Shown here one piece after another: positions 22,671-30,841 of a DNA stretch of 39,051 nt. The stretch's first letter is position 1, and each line of letters begins with the position of its first letter. The notes below the pieces were generated by a model, which worked only from the letters and a program-made list of their open reading frames with translations, was not told where the DNA came from and did not search any database. The position numbers and the translations under genes are program-made. This DNA is from a virus: positions 1-39,051 of the IMG/VR virus record IMGVR_UViG_3300036717_000119; one strand, 5' to 3'.

Positions 22671-23132
22671 TTAAAATGGGCTGGTCAAACTGACCAAGCC
22701 GCCGACAAAATTGTATTCAAAAGACGGTGCCGTGCCAAGCCAGTCAGCGAGATTCAGTCCCTCCAGCGCGCAGTTGAGCAGGTACAGCGTGGTGTTCGTT
22801 GTCGTGCCAACAAGCTTGATTTGCAAATTTCCGGTCGTTGGGAAGCTGGTCGGCTGCTGCAAAGCGAAACTGAAGGCTCCCTCGGGATCTGGGAATGCTA
22901 CCGATGAGAAGTCCACGCCACGACGAACGCGGAGCGAGAGTGAGTTCTGCCAGTTCTGGTTGTCAAAAAACGCCTTCGCCGCCGACCCGAAACCTGATTC
23001 GGTTTGAATTATTCGCGAGTGATTAAATTTGATGTCCATCTCGGTCAGAGACCGAGTGGTATTGCAAAGCGTCAGGACGCCGGCACCGCTCCACGAGGCG
23101 GTGCCGTCGGGCGCATATAGCAGCGTGAGCAT
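22671..23132 (-). CDS. Hypothetical tail-region protein (153 aa)
   Basis: A beta-rich protein (MLTLLYAPDGTASWSGAGVLTLCNTT ... FVGGLVSLTSPF) without recognised motif. It contains SRIIQTESGFGSAAKAFFDNQNWQNSLSLRVRRGVDF, which looks like part of a phage tail structural fold, and lies 2 nt upstream of the SGNH fibre gene. No signal peptide, unlike both its neighbours. A distal-tail or tube-linked role is possible from position only. Confidence 0.6.
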   Translation of the reverse strand: MLTLLYAPDGTASWSGAGVLTLCNTTRSLTEMDIKFNHSRIIQTESGFGSAAKAFFDNQNWQNSLSLRVRRGVDFSSVAFPDPEGAFSFALQQPTSFPTTGNLQIKLVGTTTNTTLYLLNCALEGLNLADWLGTAPSFEYNFVGGLVSLTSPF

Positions 23133-23141
23133 TCAAAGTGC

Positions 23142-23594
23142 CTAATTGAAAATTACGCCGTTGGTGAACGGGCAAGCCCCGGTCGGAGGTCCGTTGCTGA
23201 ACATTCCCCAGGGGGTCGTTGACCCGGAAATGGTTGTTTGCGGAAATGTGTAAATCCAGGTCGACCCATTAACCCAACCATTCGATGCCGGAAAATTGGT
23301 CAGGAACGGCGAAGCCACATAAAGATTTGTCGTGCCGTTCAACTGGAAGGCATACGCAACCCAAATGCTTTCATTCGTGTTAATGTTCGTCACCATGATG
23401 CTGTGCTGCTGCAAAAACTGCGAAACAGGATTGGTGATCGTCACGAACGAGGACTGGATCGGCGCATAAATATTGTTGGATATTGATGTCATCTGGAACA
23501 CGATCTGCGCGCCAGCTTTCGGTGTGAGCACCAGCGCGCAGGCCGCCGCCACTATCCCGATTTTGTTTTTAAGTTTTTTGATCAGTTTTTTCAT
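23142..23594 (-). CDS. Secreted protein with signal peptide, just after the tail tube gene (150 aa)
   Basis: MKKLIKKLKNKIGIVAAACALVLTPKAGA-Gln is a strong Sec leader: basic start, hydrophobic core and an AGA site at about residue 29. The mature part is Asn/Thr/Phe-rich beta sequence with FPASNGWVNGSTWIYTFPQ and no cysteines apart from one near the end. I do not recognise it. Its leader TTAACCATCCAACAAAAATA has no Shine-Dalgarno site. It lies inside the structural cluster where export is not expected. Composition resembles the mature part of the 174-residue protein following the capsid gene. Confidence 0.65.
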   Translation of the reverse strand: MKKLIKKLKNKIGIVAAACALVLTPKAGAQIVFQMTSISNNIYAPIQSSFVTITNPVSQFLQQHSIMVTNINTNESIWVAYAFQLNGTTNLYVASPFLTNFPASNGWVNGSTWIYTFPQTTISGSTTPWGMFSNGPPTGACPFTNGVIFN

Positions 23595-23614
23595 GGTGTA
23601 TTTTTGTTGGATGG

Positions 23615-24577
23615 TTAAGCAATTGGGTTTGCCCAGTAATCGCCACGGACGCCAGCGGTCAGGCTCGGCAGAGCTTCCCAGGCAACCTCGCCCTCGCGCA
23701 GTTGCTCGACGCCATTTTGCAGCTTGGACTTCACCAACTGGCCGATTGGAAAATTGAGATAGACTTTGCCGTCCGCGCCTGTGACGGAAACGGAAAATCC
23801 CTTTGCAAAACCACTGGCACCGCGCACCGCGCCGGCACCTTGGATCTGCAATTGAGTGTCGATCATGGTTCGGGTCACGCCGATGGGAATCCCGCGCAAC
23901 ATTCCGCCCACGGATTTGATTCGCCGATTGAAAAGGCCGACCGCCGCCACGTTGTCGTCCACAAATTCAACCTTCGGCTCGAAAGTCAATCCGTCGTAAA
24001 AATCCAAGCTCGCAAAGCCGGAAACGCTGCCCCAGGTGAGCTGATAATCTTGAGTGATTATCGACTGATTGGTAAACGTGGCGTCAACGAACGTCCCGCC
24101 CGAGTTGGCGAATGTCCGCAGCGATCCGGCCGTGGACCACGCATTGACCGCTCCGGCCGTCGTGCCCCGCAGGCAGAGCAGCTTCATTTGCCCCACCAAA
24201 GTTTTCATCGGATGAAACATCATTTGAGGCATGTCAACCACGGCTACCGCGGCATGCGTGTCCAACGAGCTGTCAATTCCGTGGACCGAGGCCGGCACGT
24301 CAGTTGTCGGAAAGATGCCAGCGCCCAGAACTGGGTTAGCGTATGGCCACAGCACGGCCGCGATCGCCGTCGTCATGCGTCCGTCTGGCGTGATGCTGAT
24401 TTCGTCATATGCCTCTTTGTCCCGGTTGTCGACCTTGCCGATGCCGGCCACTCCAACTGGCTCCTGACTGTAAACAAGGTCGGTGTCAATGGTGGTGCCA
24501 TCCTTGGAATAGACGCTGATCCCGTTGAAGGATAAGCGCCCCGGGATTCGGTTTAGAGAAGATCGTTGAAGGCTCAT
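23615..24577 (-). CDS. Tail tube protein candidate (320 aa)
   Basis: Position, between the tail completion genes and the tape measure, and length fit the major tail tube protein. The sequence has repeated beta segments (RLSFNGISVYSKDGTTIDTDLVYSQEPVGVAGIG, DYQLTWGSVSGFASLDFYDGLTFEPKVEFVDDN) and no catalytic motif. VDNRDKEAYDEISITPDGRM fits a tube domain that forms hexameric rings. I cannot confirm the family from motifs alone; a sheath or spike protein is less likely because no contractile-tail genes are seen. Confidence 0.55.
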   Translation of the reverse strand: MSLQRSSLNRIPGRLSFNGISVYSKDGTTIDTDLVYSQEPVGVAGIGKVDNRDKEAYDEISITPDGRMTTAIAAVLWPYANPVLGAGIFPTTDVPASVHGIDSSLDTHAAVAVVDMPQMMFHPMKTLVGQMKLLCLRGTTAGAVNAWSTAGSLRTFANSGGTFVDATFTNQSIITQDYQLTWGSVSGFASLDFYDGLTFEPKVEFVDDNVAAVGLFNRRIKSVGGMLRGIPIGVTRTMIDTQLQIQGAGAVRGASGFAKGFSVSVTGADGKVYLNFPIGQLVKSKLQNGVEQLREGEVAWEALPSLTAGVRGDYWANPIA

Positions 24578-24580
24578 AAA

Positions 24581-25354
24581 TTAGTTCCAAAAGTTTGCGG
24601 CGGCGGTATCGCTGCCGGATTGGTTGCGGGTGAATGCTCGCGCACGAAACAGGCACGGCTGAGTGATATTGACTGGTGCACCAGTGTAAAGCGTCGCCTG
24701 TGCGTTGCCCTCGCGCGGATGCGATCCGTCCACCGTATACCACACGGAATCAGCAGTGGCTTTCACAAGAACGGTCGCCGTCCCGGTAAGCTGGTAGGAA
24801 TTCGGCGTGATCGCGGCCACAACCGAACCGCTAACGACGATCTGGGGTCTCGCCACACGCAGGAAAGGCCGAAAATCAGCTTCGGACGCCGTAAATTTGA
24901 GTTGCCCGACCCGAAGGTTTGTGTCTCGATCCGGTGTGAATTCATAAATGGTTGGCTGGCTTGGCACCAGACTTTGAGTCAATCCGACCGGCGTGTAAAG
25001 CTTCAACAGCTTTTCGGCAAGCGCGGTCCACACGCGGCACGGAAGCATTGTCCCGCGGGGCCCCCTGTTTAGGGTCACGTTCTCGACAAACTGAACCAGA
25101 ATTGTCAGCTTGAGCGGTCCCCCGGGCATGTTGGCGTTTTCGTCGCTCGCCTCCTCGATTGGTAGCACAAGGAAGCCGATGCCCATGAGACCGTCAAGGC
25201 CTGGCCCGATGGCCATCTGAACTTTGCGATTCAGCGCATCCTCGATGTCTCCCGGCTCGACGGCCACACCTACCCGCGCGCCGATGATGGCGTCCGCGAG
25301 TAGGCACCCGAGAATGTCCTGCTGAATCAGCGGCCAAAGGTCTTGATAGTCCAC
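24581..25354 (-). CDS. Tail terminator-like protein with C-terminal chitobiase-type domain (257 aa)
   Basis: The start is GTG at 25354, not the upstream 25396, because AAGGGGGGTG lies just before it and GTG overlaps the TAG stop of the previous gene by one base. The N-terminal 170 residues (DYQDLWPLIQQDILGCLLADAIIG...) are in the usual place of a tail completion or terminator protein. The C-terminal 85 residues (VWYTVDGSHPREGNAQATLYTGAPVNIT...LFRARAF) match the CHB_HEX_C/Fn3-like beta-sandwich found at the ends of chitobiases and cell-surface proteins, possibly a surface-exposed, carbohydrate-contacting decoration. Confidence 0.6.
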   Translation of the reverse strand: MDYQDLWPLIQQDILGCLLADAIIGARVGVAVEPGDIEDALNRKVQMAIGPGLDGLMGIGFLVLPIEEASDENANMPGGPLKLTILVQFVENVTLNRGPRGTMLPCRVWTALAEKLLKLYTPVGLTQSLVPSQPTIYEFTPDRDTNLRVGQLKFTASEADFRPFLRVARPQIVVSGSVVAAITPNSYQLTGTATVLVKATADSVWYTVDGSHPREGNAQATLYTGAPVNITQPCLFRARAFTRNQSGSDTAAANFWN

Positions 25355-26022
25355 TATGCACCCCCCTTGATCTTGCGTAGTTGAAGATTCACCCAATCGG
25401 TCGCGCCGGCATTAACCGATTCGGACCATTCCTGCTCGCTGGGAAGGATGGATCGGTCTTGGGGCACCGTCACAGACTCGGCAAACCAGTACATTATCAA
25501 GCCGGGGCGGAAATATTCTGAACCCTTTTCGCCTTTCGACGTTTTGCGCGTGCGCGTGGTGGTGACCGCCTCAGCCAGTCCGCCAACCCTGCCCTTGCCT
25601 TTCCAGAACAGCACAAGGTTGCCGAACTCACGCGCCCGCATTCCGTACGACTCAGCCCGAGCCGGTATGGCAAGGTATTTGACGCCCGCCGTCTTTGTTC
25701 CAGGGAAAATTGTGATGTCACCAAACGCCCGCATCAAACCCGGCATGGTCGGGCCGCCCAAAGTAACAGTTGCTGAATTGGCCTGAACTTGAAGGCAGTC
25801 ACCGGGATTGATCTTTTGCGCGATCCGACCCCAATAGTTCGTCCGGCGGCCGCCCAGCTTATTGGGGTGCCCGATGCCCCATTGCATGACGTGCAGTGAG
25901 GTGTCGTGAATCAATCGCCGCCCCATGGCACCGACGAGGGGCCCCTTGTTGCGCAGCATCGCGATGGTCTGCCGCAGGGCCGGCGCCGCCGTATCCGACA
26001 CGATGGAAATCGTCATGTTCAC
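25354..26022 (-). CDS. Phage virion morphogenesis (Mu gpG-like) tail completion protein
   Basis: Family members join the finished tail to the head. The 222-residue protein has ALRQTIAMLRNKGPLVGAMGRRLIHDT early, HPNKLGGRRTNYWGRIAQ, then beta segments QANSATVTLGGP and FGDITIFPGTKTAGVKYLAIPARAESYGMRAREFG. The 'G...R.....NYW..A' element is typical of the virion-morphogenesis family (Pfam phage_tail_S/gpG-like) in Mu-like clusters. It is coupled to the upstream gene by a 4-nt overlap. Confidence 0.7.
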   Translation of the reverse strand: MNMTISIVSDTAAPALRQTIAMLRNKGPLVGAMGRRLIHDTSLHVMQWGIGHPNKLGGRRTNYWGRIAQKINPGDCLQVQANSATVTLGGPTMPGLMRAFGDITIFPGTKTAGVKYLAIPARAESYGMRAREFGNLVLFWKGKGRVGGLAEAVTTTRTRKTSKGEKGSEYFRPGLIMYWFAESVTVPQDRSILPSEQEWSESVNAGATDWVNLQLRKIKGGA

Positions 26023-26954
26023 GGGGTCACCTCCACCTTCACGCGAAATTTTAGGTCGCCCGATTCCAGGGATTCCTTTAGCGTCTTGAGTATGTCGGTG
26101 TCAAACCGGTCCTCGCCGACCTTAACCTTGTCGGCTCCAAATTCAGTTTCATCTGCCTCGACGCCGTCAGGATCTCCGCCAATAGCCTCAAAATCGGCAG
26201 CGGAAACTGGAATTCGAACCATGCCCGAGTTGAAAGCGAACGGCTCGAAATCGTTTCCCAGCGTGTCGCCGTGGTCGCCGGCACCGTCGCCCAACGCCTG
26301 CCAGACATCGCTGTCCTTGCGCGCTACCATGCGCCCAGACGATTCAAATATCGCTGATGCCTCATCATCGTCCGCCTCGTCGAGAGCCGCCGCCCAGCGG
26401 CCTTCCTTGCCGTCCCATGCGTCCTCGGGCACTTCCTCTTCACCTTTCTTGGTCTCCTTTGTTCCACGTGGAACTTCAACAGCAAATCCTCGGACAAGCT
26501 CCCAGGCGGGGTATTCCTCCAATTCAGCAGCTTCATTGCCCCAAATGTTCTTGGCCGCGCCCTTCGTCATTTTATCTTGCGTGTCCAAAATTAAATCAAG
26601 CCTTTGCGTGCTGAACAGGTCTTGCAACGTGCCAGCCTCGGCAGGCGGCACTTCTGGGCCGCCTGGGAATCCCGTCGCCGGGTCGTATCCAAGCATTTGA
26701 CCAACCGCCTTTAGCTTCAATCGGGCGTCCGCGACCGTGTCGGAGGTTTGATCATCCATGCCGGACAGAATTGCCGTAATAGCGTTGCGCACGCCCTGAA
26801 CCGCCGCGGCATTAGTCATGCGAGCGCTGAAGAGCGATTGACGGAGGATGTTTGAACCCAACTTGCGCAGCTCATCGGTCCCGAGCGAGGTCGGAAGATC
26901 CTCGCGGGCGTCGGCGACTTGTTGGGCGAGCGAAAGCATTTCAGGTATGACCAA
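26019..26954 (-). CDS. Head- or neck-region protein (311 aa)
   Basis: The first 110 residues are helical (LGTDELRKLGSNILRQSLFSARMTNAAAVQGVRNAITAIL) and the C-terminal 200 very acidic (EEEVPEDAWDGKEGRW, DEADDDEAS, GDPDGVEADETEFG). I do not recognise a family. Order (between connector-like and tail completion genes) suggests a head-to-tail joining or scaffolding role. It overlaps both neighbours (14 nt upstream, 4 nt downstream), so translation is coupled. Confidence 0.6.
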   Translation of the reverse strand: MVIPEMLSLAQQVADAREDLPTSLGTDELRKLGSNILRQSLFSARMTNAAAVQGVRNAITAILSGMDDQTSDTVADARLKLKAVGQMLGYDPATGFPGGPEVPPAEAGTLQDLFSTQRLDLILDTQDKMTKGAAKNIWGNEAAELEEYPAWELVRGFAVEVPRGTKETKKGEEEVPEDAWDGKEGRWAAALDEADDDEASAIFESSGRMVARKDSDVWQALGDGAGDHGDTLGNDFEPFAFNSGMVRIPVSAADFEAIGGDPDGVEADETEFGADKVKVGEDRFDTDILKTLKESLESGDLKFRVKVEVTP

Positions 26955-27381
26955 TGCGGTCGAAGCTGTGGGTGGACATGTAAACTCCCCGGCGGAGGGC
27001 GGCTACGCCCCCGGGCGCTTTGATCTCTCGCTTGGAAATCATGACAAAATATTCCTCGGCCTTTTTTGCGTCATCCTCGCGGTTTTCAGCAAGGGCTTTG
27101 CCGGTCGGGATTGCCAGCAGATAGCGAAATCTTACAATGGCAATTGCTCGATTCTTTTCGCCCGCCGGAATGGTTCCAGTAGCCGGAATCAGTCCGGTGG
27201 TTGAATCAAGCAGACGACCCGCGTTCAGGTAGGCGTCCGTGATCTGGTCCATCACCTTGATGATGATGTCCGGCAATGCCACGCTGTTCGCATCGCCCTT
27301 GGCTGAATCATACGCCGTCAGTTCCGAATCGTTGAATTGATTCAGAACTTCAACCGTGGTCAATGCGCTCCAGCCATTCAT
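26941..27381 (-). CDS. Head-tail connector protein, DUF1320 (Mu gp36)-like (146 aa)
   Basis: Pattern: TTVEVLNQFNDSELTAYDS, VALPDIIIKVMDQITDAYLNAGRL, KNRAIAIVRFRYLLAIPTG, AKKAEEYFVMISKREIKAPG. This is the helical 'L...EL..L........I...I..A...I..YL..R' and 'A.DIA.Y.L' order of DUF1320/gp36-type connectors. The ATG at 27381 is chosen because the upstream ATG at 27411 falls in the loop of a terminator hairpin, so a transcript starting there would be unlikely to be translated well. No strong ribosome-binding site precedes 27381. Confidence 0.6.
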   Translation of the reverse strand: MNGWSALTTVEVLNQFNDSELTAYDSAKGDANSVALPDIIIKVMDQITDAYLNAGRLLDSTTGLIPATGTIPAGEKNRAIAIVRFRYLLAIPTGKALAENREDDAKKAEEYFVMISKREIKAPGGVAALRRGVYMSTHSFDRIGHT

Positions 27382-27392
27382 ATTTTTTTTGC

Positions 27393-27424
27393 AAAAAAGG
27401 CGGCGGGCCATGACACCCGCCGCC
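27393..27424 (-). terminator. Rho-independent terminator inside the late operon
   Basis: On the minus strand, GGCGGCGGG, an 8-nt loop, CCCGCCGCC and then six T residues: a textbook intrinsic terminator with a 9-bp G+C stem. It follows the signal-peptide protein gene (stop at 27446) and precedes the connector gene, so it separates capsid from tail genes. It is probably partial or antiterminated, since no clear promoter lies just downstream. Confidence 0.85.
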
Positions 27425-27445
27425 AGTATTAACCCACACTGAACG

Positions 27446-27970
27446 TTACGGCGTCACCAGCCAGTCGATTTGCAAATTGAACCCGCCGTAATTGCCCGGG
27501 TTGTTGGTTCCGACAACGGTGAACGAGTACTTGTAAACACCGTACCCATCGCCCTGGGCCTGATTGATGTTCGTGGATGATCCGACGTAGGTATTCGACG
27601 CCGTGATATTGTTATTCCAAGTCAGCAACGGGTTGTAGGTCAATGCGAAATTGGTGCCCGCCGCCGGGTTGGTGTAATTGTTGTTCGGACCCACGACGCC
27701 GTAAAGGTTGAAGAAAACCTGATTGGTGCCGATGCCGTTAGTAGTGCCGCCATATGGCGAGTATTCAGACAGCAGAAAGTTTCCGTTGTGCCAGCCGGTG
27801 GGGTTCAGCTGGTTCGTCAGAAACCCGGTGTACGTCACGTTGTTCGTCACAAAGCCGTTGAAGGCCGTGTAAACGCGCGGCACAACATAAGTTTGCGCTT
27901 GCGCCGGAGCGGCCATGAAGAGCGCAGCCAAAAGCCCGAGGCTGACCGTGAATTTTTTGAGCATGTTCAT
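27446..27970 (-). CDS. Secreted protein with signal peptide, just after the capsid gene (174 aa)
   Basis: MNMLKKFTVSLGLLAALFMAAPAQA-Gln is a clear Sec leader with AQA cleavage near residue 25. The mature part is Asn/Thr/Tyr/Gly-rich beta sequence (YTAFNGFVTNNVTYTGFLTNQ, YNPLLTWNNNITASNTYVG, GGFNLQIDWLVTP) with no cysteine. It resembles a small surface or pilus-like domain more than a capsid protein. It lies between the major capsid gene and a strong terminator, so it should be expressed with the capsid at high level. Function unknown. Confidence 0.65.
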   Translation of the reverse strand: MNMLKKFTVSLGLLAALFMAAPAQAQTYVVPRVYTAFNGFVTNNVTYTGFLTNQLNPTGWHNGNFLLSEYSPYGGTTNGIGTNQVFFNLYGVVGPNNNYTNPAAGTNFALTYNPLLTWNNNITASNTYVGSSTNINQAQGDGYGVYKYSFTVVGTNNPGNYGGFNLQIDWLVTP

Positions 27971-27998
27971 ATTTTTTTCGTGTTAATGCTGAGTGGTA

Positions 27999-29021
27999 TC
28001 AGCTGATGGCCACAAGCTGTATGCCGGTCGTGTGTTGGGTGTGGAGATACTCGAAGTTTTCCACCGTGAGGACGATTTTTTTGACGCCCAGTTCGGTGAC
28101 GTAAACCGCATATTCGCCGCCGCCGCCGGCGCCGTTCGTGACGTGCCGGACAAGGTTGGAAGCGTCCATCGGGGTTACGTCCTTGATGCCGGTGAAAATC
28201 AGGACGTTCTGGCCAATCAATTCCTGCTTGGCCGTCGCCGTGTTCTGGTAGCGTTCCATGTTGATCAGCGTGGAGGAAACGCCCAAGGCGGTCGCGAGCT
28301 GCTCCTCGTTGTACACGGAGGCCCGGGCCAGAGATCCGGCCGTAAGCTGGCTCTCGTAACTGGTCGCCCGCTTGAGGAACGCCGCGTCACCATACGCCAC
28401 GTTTTGCGCATAGAAGCCGGTGGTGTTCGCCGTGTTCAGGATGATGTTGCGGATGTCCAAATCAGGATTTGCCGCGCTGTCCCAGGTCTTTCCGGAGTTG
28501 ATTGCCGCCGCCGTGTAAATCGCAATGGCTTCCTGAACCGTGGCCCGGTTCAAGAGGTCGATCAACCACTTGGTGTGGATCTGCTGCCATTCGGGCTTGT
28601 CCTTGAGTTCGTCCCGGTCAAGCACCACGGACAAGCCGCGGTTGTTGATCTGGAAATCGCTCTTGGACGCAACGCGCTGACGAACCTCGGCGAAGTCGGC
28701 GAGGATTCCGCGTTTCACCTTGTTGTAATCAACGGTTTCCCATGGCTCGTTTTCGTTGTACGTCATCAGCCGGACGATGCGCGAGTTGCTGGGGCGGGGC
28801 GGGGCGAGATAATCGCGCAGACGGGACAGCCCGTTGCCCACCATGGAATCGTAGCTGGCGGCAAAGAGTGTCAGCTCCTCGATTTGCTCGACGGAGCGGA
28901 GGAGGGAATCATTGGACAGGCAGACGGTCCCGGAGGCCATGCTGCCAATGTCGTTGGAGAGCACCACGCCCGCGCTTTGGAGGGCGGCCTGGCGGGCGTT
29001 GGAAAGGGCAATTTGTTTCAT
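27999..29021 (-). CDS. Major capsid protein (340 aa)
   Basis: It follows protease, scaffold and decoration genes and precedes connectors, the normal place of the major capsid gene, and the 340-residue size fits an HK97-fold protein. Helical N-terminal part (RSVEQIEELTLFAASYDSM), then DYNKVKRGILADFAEVRQRV with charged beta segments resembling an E-loop region, spine-helix-like KWLIDLLNRATVQEAIAIYTAAAI, and a C-terminal beta domain. Three L-S-N motifs at 6-8, 21-23 and 35-37 may be processing sites. The start is preceded by an AATAAATACCGATT leader without a Shine-Dalgarno site. A 376-codon antisense ORF is a composition shadow. Confidence 0.7.
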   Translation of the reverse strand: MKQIALSNARQAALQSAGVVLSNDIGSMASGTVCLSNDSLLRSVEQIEELTLFAASYDSMVGNGLSRLRDYLAPPRPSNSRIVRLMTYNENEPWETVDYNKVKRGILADFAEVRQRVASKSDFQINNRGLSVVLDRDELKDKPEWQQIHTKWLIDLLNRATVQEAIAIYTAAAINSGKTWDSAANPDLDIRNIILNTANTTGFYAQNVAYGDAAFLKRATSYESQLTAGSLARASVYNEEQLATALGVSSTLINMERYQNTATAKQELIGQNVLIFTGIKDVTPMDASNLVRHVTNGAGGGGEYAVYVTELGVKKIVLTVENFEYLHTQHTTGIQLVAIS

Positions 29022-29033
29022 AATCGGTATTTA

Positions 29034-29603
29034 TTAGACCGGGTTGGTGGGATAGGTCAGGGTGCCGTTAGTGTTCACCAACTGGTAGGGGTCCACCGGC
29101 ACATAAGGCACTTCCATCGTTGAATTCGTTGCGGCGATGGTTGCGGCCGCGCGACCGACGACCCAGTAAGTGCCGTTGGCGACACCGGCTTGACTGATGT
29201 CTTGCACGCATCCGAGCGGGGCGGAGACCAACAGCTTGTCGATGGTGACAGCGGTGCCGGCGGCAGCGATGCCCATTTCAAGTCCGGGCCGAGCACCGAG
29301 CCGGCGAACTGCCATCACGTCGCCGATAGCGTATGGAGCGTCAGGGCTGGGTCCGAGAGGGAACGGGCCGCCCGCACCACCGTTGCATATATCGCCGTAT
29401 TGGTAGCCAGAGGCACCGCGCTTGATCAGCAAATAACGATTCGAGAAAGGCAGTGAGGTTGAGGCCGGGTCAACAAAAAGCGACTCAATGCCGTGCTCGT
29501 TGAACACGCCCAATGCATTGGCAAGGGCGATCTTTTTAGGGCGGTCGAATAAAGCGCGAAGCGTGCAAAGCATGAGCGCCAGTTTAATTTTCAGTTGTTT
29601 CAT
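29034..29603 (-). CDS. Head decoration protein, DUF2190-like (189 aa)
   Basis: It lies 12 nt upstream of the major capsid gene, where decoration proteins usually sit. The N-terminal 30 residues are basic and hydrophobic (MKQLKIKLALMLCTLRALFDRPKKIALAN). The body has repeated beta segments with Gly turns (FPLGPSPDAPYAIGDVMAVRRLG, GCVQDISQAGVANGTYWVVGRAAAT), like DUF2190-type capsid stabilising proteins. L-A-N at 27-29 could be a cleavage point that removes the odd N-terminus. The leader ACCAACCATCAACCAAACCA has no Shine-Dalgarno site. Confidence 0.55.
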   Translation of the reverse strand: MKQLKIKLALMLCTLRALFDRPKKIALANALGVFNEHGIESLFVDPASTSLPFSNRYLLIKRGASGYQYGDICNGGAGGPFPLGPSPDAPYAIGDVMAVRRLGARPGLEMGIAAAGTAVTIDKLLVSAPLGCVQDISQAGVANGTYWVVGRAAATIAATNSTMEVPYVPVDPYQLVNTNGTLTYPTNPV

Positions 29604-29636
29604 TGGTTTGGTTGATGGTTGGTTTTGTTGTGGCGC

Positions 29637-29873
29637 TTACTTTTTTACGGCGGCGGCGGCAGCCGCTTTGACGGCGAGATCGTGCTCGCGCTGACGCTTG
29701 ATGACGCCAAAAGCCTGTTCGCGAGTGAGGCCCAGAATCATTTTAGAGCGGATCTCAATTTCGTCCGCGCTGGCTTGCTTCTGTTGGGCCTGATATTCCG
29801 CAATCAGCTGGTTGGCGGCGGTCAGTTCGACCGTAAGCCGGTCGATGGTCTGCTTTGGAGTTTCGTCGGCCAT
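29637..29873 (-). CDS. Small coiled-coil head protein (78 aa)
   Basis: The start at 29873 gives MADETPKQTIDRLTVELTAANQLIAEYQAQQK... and a C-terminus KRQREHDLAVKAAAAAAVKK. It is entirely helical and charged, with SKMILGLTREQAFGVIKRQREHD in the middle. It begins 1 nt after the scaffold gene stop. Probable scaffold accessory or minor head protein by position; no family recognised. Confidence 0.55.
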   Translation of the reverse strand: MADETPKQTIDRLTVELTAANQLIAEYQAQQKQASADEIEIRSKMILGLTREQAFGVIKRQREHDLAVKAAAAAAVKK

Positions 29874-29874
29874 A

Positions 29875-30453
29875 TTATTGAGCTTTGGGGGTGATCTTGG
29901 TTGCGAGTCCGGCATATTTCGGCAACTTCATGACGTTGGCGTGCGCGGCGACCACGTTCTGGCCGGTGACGATGAGTTCGGCTTGCAGGGCGGCCTTGTA
30001 TTCCGCTGCCGTCTGCTCGGCCTCGTTTTCGAGTGCGGAATTCTGCTTGCCGCCGATGGCGTCCATCTTTCGGATCGGCTTCGCGGCGAGCAACGCGGCG
30101 GAATCCTTCGCAAAGTCGACGCTGTTTTCCAAGGCGGTAACGGTGGCGGCGCGGTCGGCCACATTTTTTGAGCCGCGTTGAATGGCGAGGTCGGCGGCCA
30201 GTTCGGCGGCCTGTTTGCGAGCTGCCTTGTGAGCGGCCTGCTCATTGGCGAGAGCGGTCTTTGACGCGGACAATTCGTTTTCGAGCGCCACGGACTTGGT
30301 CTCAAAGCTGTCCTTTTCGTTGGCCAGGGCGTTCGATTGCTCGTCGTTTTTCGCCGCCACTTTTTGCACGGCGGCGACAACCGCTTGATCGGAGGAGTCG
30401 TTGGCCAGGACGATCCCTTTCGCGGACAACCAACCCAGAAGAATTTGTTTCAT
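29875..30453 (-). CDS. Scaffolding protein candidate (192 aa)
   Basis: An Ala/Glu/Lys/Gln-rich helical protein between the protease and decoration/capsid genes, the usual position and character of a prohead scaffold. It starts MKQILLGWLSAKGIVLAND, very similar to the internal C-terminal module of the protease gene. It has six L-(A/E)-N tripeptides at 16-18, 43-45, 57-59, 68-70, 108-110 and 141-143, spaced through the coiled coil, as expected if a maturation protease cuts scaffold into pieces. The C-terminal 40 residues (VVAAHANVMKLPKYAGLATKITPKAQ) are less regular and may bind capsid protein. Confidence 0.65.
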   Translation of the reverse strand: MKQILLGWLSAKGIVLANDSSDQAVVAAVQKVAAKNDEQSNALANEKDSFETKSVALENELSASKTALANEQAAHKAARKQAAELAADLAIQRGSKNVADRAATVTALENSVDFAKDSAALLAAKPIRKMDAIGGKQNSALENEAEQTAAEYKAALQAELIVTGQNVVAAHANVMKLPKYAGLATKITPKAQ

Positions 30454-30490
30454 AAGTGTTTTTCTAATAGTTTGGTGATTTTGTCAATGA

Positions 30491-30841
30491 TTAGTTTTTG
30501 AATCGCGCAGCCCGGCCCATGTGATAATTGGCGGCCGCTTTGTGGAACTCGGCGGCGTCGGTATCGCCCGCCTTGTCGTGAGCAGCCGCCGCTTTCATGT
30601 GGGCCTGGGCGGCTGCATGATGGCTCGCCTTGTCATTCGCGTCGGCGGATTTCAGATGCGCCTGACGGCTCGCCTCATTCTCCTTGCCGTGCGCTTCGCC
30701 TCCGGCATATTGGTTTCCGTGAAATTCGTGACCGACGTAATCGCCATTTTGCAGCGCGGCCATGATTTCTTTTTCGCCTGCGTCGTTGGCAAGGGTAACT
30801 CCCTTGCCGATCAGCAGGCCGATTATTTGTTCTTGTAACAT
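30491..30841 (-). other. Possible internal start producing a scaffold-like protein from the protease gene
   Basis: An in-frame ATG at 30841 (codon 282 of the protease) follows AATAAACCAACCAAACACT, the same A/C-rich leader seen before independently started genes here. The product (116 aa) would begin MLQEQIIGLLIGKGVTLAND, matching the start of the scaffold gene. Nested scaffold starts within protease genes are known, for example lambda C/Nu3. Confidence 0.5.

Noticed and set aside
27993-29123. 376-codon plus-strand ORF antisense to the major capsid gene
   Set aside because: Its composition (Gly/Val/Arg/His-rich) follows from the codon use of the capsid gene on the other strand; no ribosome-binding site and no recognisable motif.
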